DNA of 64,000 bases from RGIG4608 sp045643885 (lineage in GTDB: Bacteria; Bacillota; Clostridia; Oscillospirales; CAG-272), in the NCBI GenBank assembly GCA_045643885.1, contig JAZRFY010000017.1:19892-83891 (forward strand), in the 5' to 3' direction. Made by a program: the position numbers and the translations under genes. The stretch's first letter is position 1. Each line of letters starts with the position of its first letter. Below, piece after piece: positions 61,240-64,000 of this stretch. Below the pieces are notes generated by a model. The model had not been told where the DNA came from. It saw nothing but the letters and a program-made list of their open reading frames with translations, and did not search any database.

Positions 61240-62664
61240 ATGCAAAACAACGTAACTAAAAGTATAAAAAAGAGTGAAAAGGCATTTTTTGCTCTTGCGG
61301 ATTTCTACGGTGGCGGTGGACAGGCACTCATAGGTGTAGTTTACCTTTTCTTCCTCGTTGATATTATTGGACTTTCACCCGTCCTTGCAGGTGCAGTAAC
61401 TCTCATCTCTGAAATATGGGATGCCATAAGCGATCCTCTTATGGGTATTATTGGTGACAACACAAGAAGCAAGATGGGAAGAAGACGCCCCTACCTTCTT
61501 GCGGGCGGCTGTCTTCTTGCAGTGGCATTCTCTCTCATTTTCTTCCCCGTAAGTGGAATGGAAGAGACGGTCAAATTCATTTACTGTGCAGCAACCTACC
61601 TTTTCTATAATACAGTTTCAACTATGATTGCAGTTTCCTATAATAGCTTGTCTGCCGAGATAAGCAAGGATAGTGCTGAAAGAGACAGTGCCAATGTTTT
61701 AAGACTTGTGGTTTCTACTGCAAGTGCTGCAGTTTGCACACTTCTTCCTTCGATCGTAATTGACTCCTACAATGCAGGAAAAATAGATATCACCACTCTT
61801 TATCTTGTGATTGGCGTTGGATTTGGAATTCTCTTTGGTGTTCCTGTGATCCTTTGTGCCATCTTCTCCAAGGAAAGAGTTGAATTTACAAGCGAAAAGA
61901 GAAAATTCAATCCTATTGAAATCGTCGAGCCTCTCAAAAATCGTCCCTTCAGACAGCTTGTTTTGATGTATCTTGGTCAGGCACTTTGCATGGACGTATT
62001 TTCAACAGGTGTTGCACTTTTTGCAAAATACGTGACCACTCCCAAGGGAAGCACCACCGTCTTTCTCGGAATCTTTATTGCAGTTCAGCTTTTGGCATTC
62101 ATTTTAATTAATAAGCTTGTTAAAACGATGAGCATCAACAAGATATACGGATTCGGACTCCCCTTGTCCATCGTGGCTCTTATTGCATTTGCAGTGTTCG
62201 GATCCAATCTCTACATAGCTTACGCGTGCGTATTCTTCGTTGCAGTCGGATTTGCGGGAGCTCAGCTTACAAGCTGGATTATGTTCCCTCATACAGTTGA
62301 TGCAGGGGAGCTTTGTACAGGTAAGCGCCAGAGTGGAAGCTACAGCGCTATTATGACTTTTGCAAGAAAGAGCAGCTCAGCTCTTGTTATCTTCCTCTTC
62401 ACACTCGTGTTGGAATTCACAGGCTACAATGCAGATGAAGCTATCCAGCCCCTTTCCGCACAAAACGGAATCAAATACGTTATGGCATTCACTTGCATCG
62501 CGTTCATGGTGCTTGGATTCGTGACTGCAAGAAGATACGTTCTCTCCAAGGAAAAGAACGAGCAAATTCAAAAGTATCTTTCCGTCGCTAGAGAAGGCGC
62601 GTTTGACACGCTTACCGACGCAGAGAAAAAGGAGTTTGAAGAGCTCAAAAAGACTCTCCGTTGA
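61240..62664 (+). CDS. GPH family glycoside/hexuronide:cation symporter
   Basis: A 474-residue 12-helix transporter of the MelB/UidB/GPH family, which takes up glycosides, pentosides or hexuronides with a cation. The amino-terminal FALADFYGGGGQALIGVVYL and EIWDAISDPLMG, with the RSKMGRRRPYLL loop after helix 2, are characteristic. It follows the isomerase by four bases and overlaps the region before GH105. In this operon it is expected to import unsaturated uronide oligosaccharides. Confidence 0.9.
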   Translation: MQNNVTKSIKKSEKAFFALADFYGGGGQALIGVVYLFFLVDIIGLSPVLAGAVTLISEIWDAISDPLMGIIGDNTRSKMGRRRPYLLAGGCLLAVAFSLIFFPVSGMEETVKFIYCAATYLFYNTVSTMIAVSYNSLSAEISKDSAERDSANVLRLVVSTASAAVCTLLPSIVIDSYNAGKIDITTLYLVIGVGFGILFGVPVILCAIFSKERVEFTSEKRKFNPIEIVEPLKNRPFRQLVLMYLGQALCMDVFSTGVALFAKYVTTPKGSTTVFLGIFIAVQLLAFILINKLVKTMSINKIYGFGLPLSIVALIAFAVFGSNLYIAYACVFFVAVGFAGAQLTSWIMFPHTVDAGELCTGKRQSGSYSAIMTFARKSSSALVIFLFTLVLEFTGYNADEAIQPLSAQNGIKYVMAFTCIAFMVLGFVTARRYVLSKEKNEQIQKYLSVAREGAFDTLTDAEKKEFEELKKTLR

Positions 62665-62672
62665 GGTGTTGT

Positions 62673-63737
62673 ATGAAATATAATAAGGAATATTTTAATA
62701 AAGTTAAAAAGCTTGCCGACTTCGTAGCCGATAAGTGGGAGCCCTCTATGAAATGGATGTGGGGAGAAGCCCTCCTTGGATATGCTATGGATGAGCTCGA
62801 CAAGGAAAACGGTAGAGAGGACTATACTAAATTCTTGTGCTCTTACTGTAATTTCTGGGCAAAGATGGATCCTGCTGTCGATCAGTCCGATACGGCAGCG
62901 CCCGGACTTATCACCTATGCTATGTATAAACGCACTGGTGAGCCTGAATATGCGCGCTTGACTGATAAAGTCCTTGATTATATAAGAAATGAGCCAAGAC
63001 TTTATCTCGATTGTCTTAACCATCTCGGTTCAAGCAAAAAGGGTAGGCTTTATCCTAAGAGCGTTTGGATCGATAGTGTCATGATGTTCTCTGTGTTCAC
63101 CTCACTCTATGCTAAGGAAACTGGGGATGAGGAGCTTATCGAGTTTGCGGCCCGTCAGCCCAAGCAGTATGCTTCTATGATGTTTGATAAGGAAAAACAC
63201 CTTTGGGCGCACTCCTATTGGGTGGACCATAAGAAGGCATTTCCTCAAAGAGATCTTTTCTGGGGAAGAGGAAACGGCTGGGTTATTTGCGCATTCCCAA
63301 TGATTCTCGATAATATCGGTCTTGACCATAAAGAGGCACCCGGCATTATAGAATTGTTCCAAAAGACAAGTGAAGCATTGCTTGGATGCATTCGTGAAGA
63401 CGGAACATTCTCCACTCTTTTGAAATATAAATCATATCGCGAACTTTCTGCAACTGCTCTTATAAGTGCAGGTTGGCTTCACGGTATAAGAGAGGGATAT
63501 CTTGATAAGAAGTTTCTTGGGCCCGCCATTAAAGCATTCGAGGCTTGCGTAAATGCGATGGAAGAAAATGAAGAGGGAATATTTATGACCGAAATAAGTG
63601 GTCCTACGATTCCCGTGCCGGTTTTCCCTAAGATCGGATATAAGATAATTCCAAAAGGCAAGAATTGGAGCTACGGTATCGCGGCACTGATTTTTGCGGC
63701 GATCGAATATAAGAGATGTCTTTTTGATGAAAAATAA
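62673..63737 (+). CDS. GH105/GH88-like unsaturated glycuronyl hydrolase
   Basis: A 354-residue cytoplasmic enzyme with an alpha/alpha barrel that cleaves unsaturated uronic acid (formed by lyases) from oligosaccharides such as rhamnogalacturonan or related uronides. The YteR-like hallmarks are WIDSVMMFSVF (with catalytic-type Asp) and FWGRGNGWVICAF. The ATG at 62673 is preceded by GAGGTG; an in-frame TTG twelve bases upstream is less likely. Its need for lyase products implies that a lyase acts upstream, possibly the unrecognised protein at 58339. Confidence 0.88.
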   Translation: MKYNKEYFNKVKKLADFVADKWEPSMKWMWGEALLGYAMDELDKENGREDYTKFLCSYCNFWAKMDPAVDQSDTAAPGLITYAMYKRTGEPEYARLTDKVLDYIRNEPRLYLDCLNHLGSSKKGRLYPKSVWIDSVMMFSVFTSLYAKETGDEELIEFAARQPKQYASMMFDKEKHLWAHSYWVDHKKAFPQRDLFWGRGNGWVICAFPMILDNIGLDHKEAPGIIELFQKTSEALLGCIREDGTFSTLLKYKSYRELSATALISAGWLHGIREGYLDKKFLGPAIKAFEACVNAMEENEEGIFMTEISGPTIPVPVFPKIGYKIIPKGKNWSYGIAALIFAAIEYKRCLFDEK

Positions 63738-63746
63738 TATTTTATT

Positions 63747-63769
63747 GCGGACTGTCGACGGCAGTCCGC
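63747..63769 (+). terminator. terminator of the uronide operon
   Basis: Stem GCGGACTG (63747-63754) / CAGTCCGC (63762-63769), then seven T. Confidence 0.88.
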
Positions 63770-63880
63770 TTTTTTTGGTTAAAATCCTTCATATATTATA
63801 TATAACAGGTGTCACATTTTACTATGTTTTTACACATGAAAAATAATATAAAAAAATTCAAAAAAACTTAAGAAAAGGTA

Positions 63881-64000
63881 TTGACAAAAGGAGAAGAATG
63901 TGATAATATAACAAGGTCGCAAACGCGAGGGTTTGGAAATCGAGTAAAAAAAGTTCAAAAAAGACGAAAAAAGTACTTGACAAAGGGCATAGCGATGTGA
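63881..64000 (+). promoter_or_regulatory. tandem strong promoters, rRNA-operon-like, cut by the window end
   Basis: The first promoter is TTGACA (63881-63886), 17 bp, TAATAT (63904-63909), with TGA before the -10. A second TTGACA at 63977-63982 is followed by GATGTGA at the very end, so its -10 should begin at about 64001. The A-rich track and the GCAAACGCGA bases after the first promoter look like the leader of a ribosomal RNA or stable-RNA operon. The product gene is outside the window. Confidence 0.6.

Overview
The window reads as a single continuous stretch of chromosome from a low-GC Gram-positive anaerobe, most likely an uncultured gut or rumen member of the class Clostridia (inference). 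The grounds are: housekeeping promoters of TTGACA / 16-18 bp / TATAAT type, many with a TGn extension; AGGAGG-type ribosome sites; lipobox-bearing secreted proteins; an Nfn plus Rnf energy system; a SleB-type cell wall hydrolase; and a large share of plant-polysaccharide enzymes. No phage, IS element, plasmid gene or CRISPR array was found.

Layout. (a) 1-2090: an orphan sugar-binding lipoprotein and a NUDIX hydrolase. (b) 2087-13961: redox energy block. NfnAB (bifurcating ferredoxin:NADP oxidoreductase) and a DUF1622 membrane protein run on the minus strand, and rnfCDGEAB runs on the plus strand. It is followed by a NusG-domain-II protein, a Gx/HepS-like membrane protein, a surface protein with two divergent FMN-binding repeats, and ApbE, the enzyme that attaches FMN covalently. 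Together they would link ferredoxin, NAD(P)H and an ion gradient to flavoproteins outside the membrane. (c) 14007-20250: uridine kinase and a uracil permease flank a very large pectin methylesterase lipoprotein; the permease has a leader-peptide/terminator leader. (d) 20443-24362: SPFH protein, small conserved proteins, an XRE-type regulator, and a zinc-type ArsR plus CDF exporter pair. (e) 24374-31423: divergent GH13 and GH31 alpha-glucosidases, then a DUF5058 / membrane protein / M20 peptidase cassette. (f) 31430-40570: an acyltransferase with zinc ribbon, then GtrA-like, two GH16 beta-glucanases and a permuted GH3 beta-glucosidase. (g) 40572-48136: a LytTR two-component system in one operon with UDP-galactopyranose mutase and a glycosyltransferase, beside a large SipW-type secreted protein. 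(h) 48314-57702: tRNA-Leu and initiator tRNA, recG, a MarR regulator with an acyl-CoA ligase, SleB-like hydrolase, rarA and a 5'-nucleotidase lipoprotein. (i) 57741-58240: tRNA-Glu followed by a structured 176-bp tandem repeat. (j) 58339-63737: a four-gene uronide-utilisation operon led by an unrecognised membrane-anchored protein. (k) 63881-64000: tandem strong promoters resembling an rRNA operon start, cut by the window edge.

The parts most worth following up are the flavin-based extracellular redox cluster with duplicated FMN domains, the pyrimidine-type attenuator ahead of the uracil permease, the covarying 176-bp repeat, the unknown protein heading the uronide operon, and an initiator tRNA with an extra base in its T-stem.
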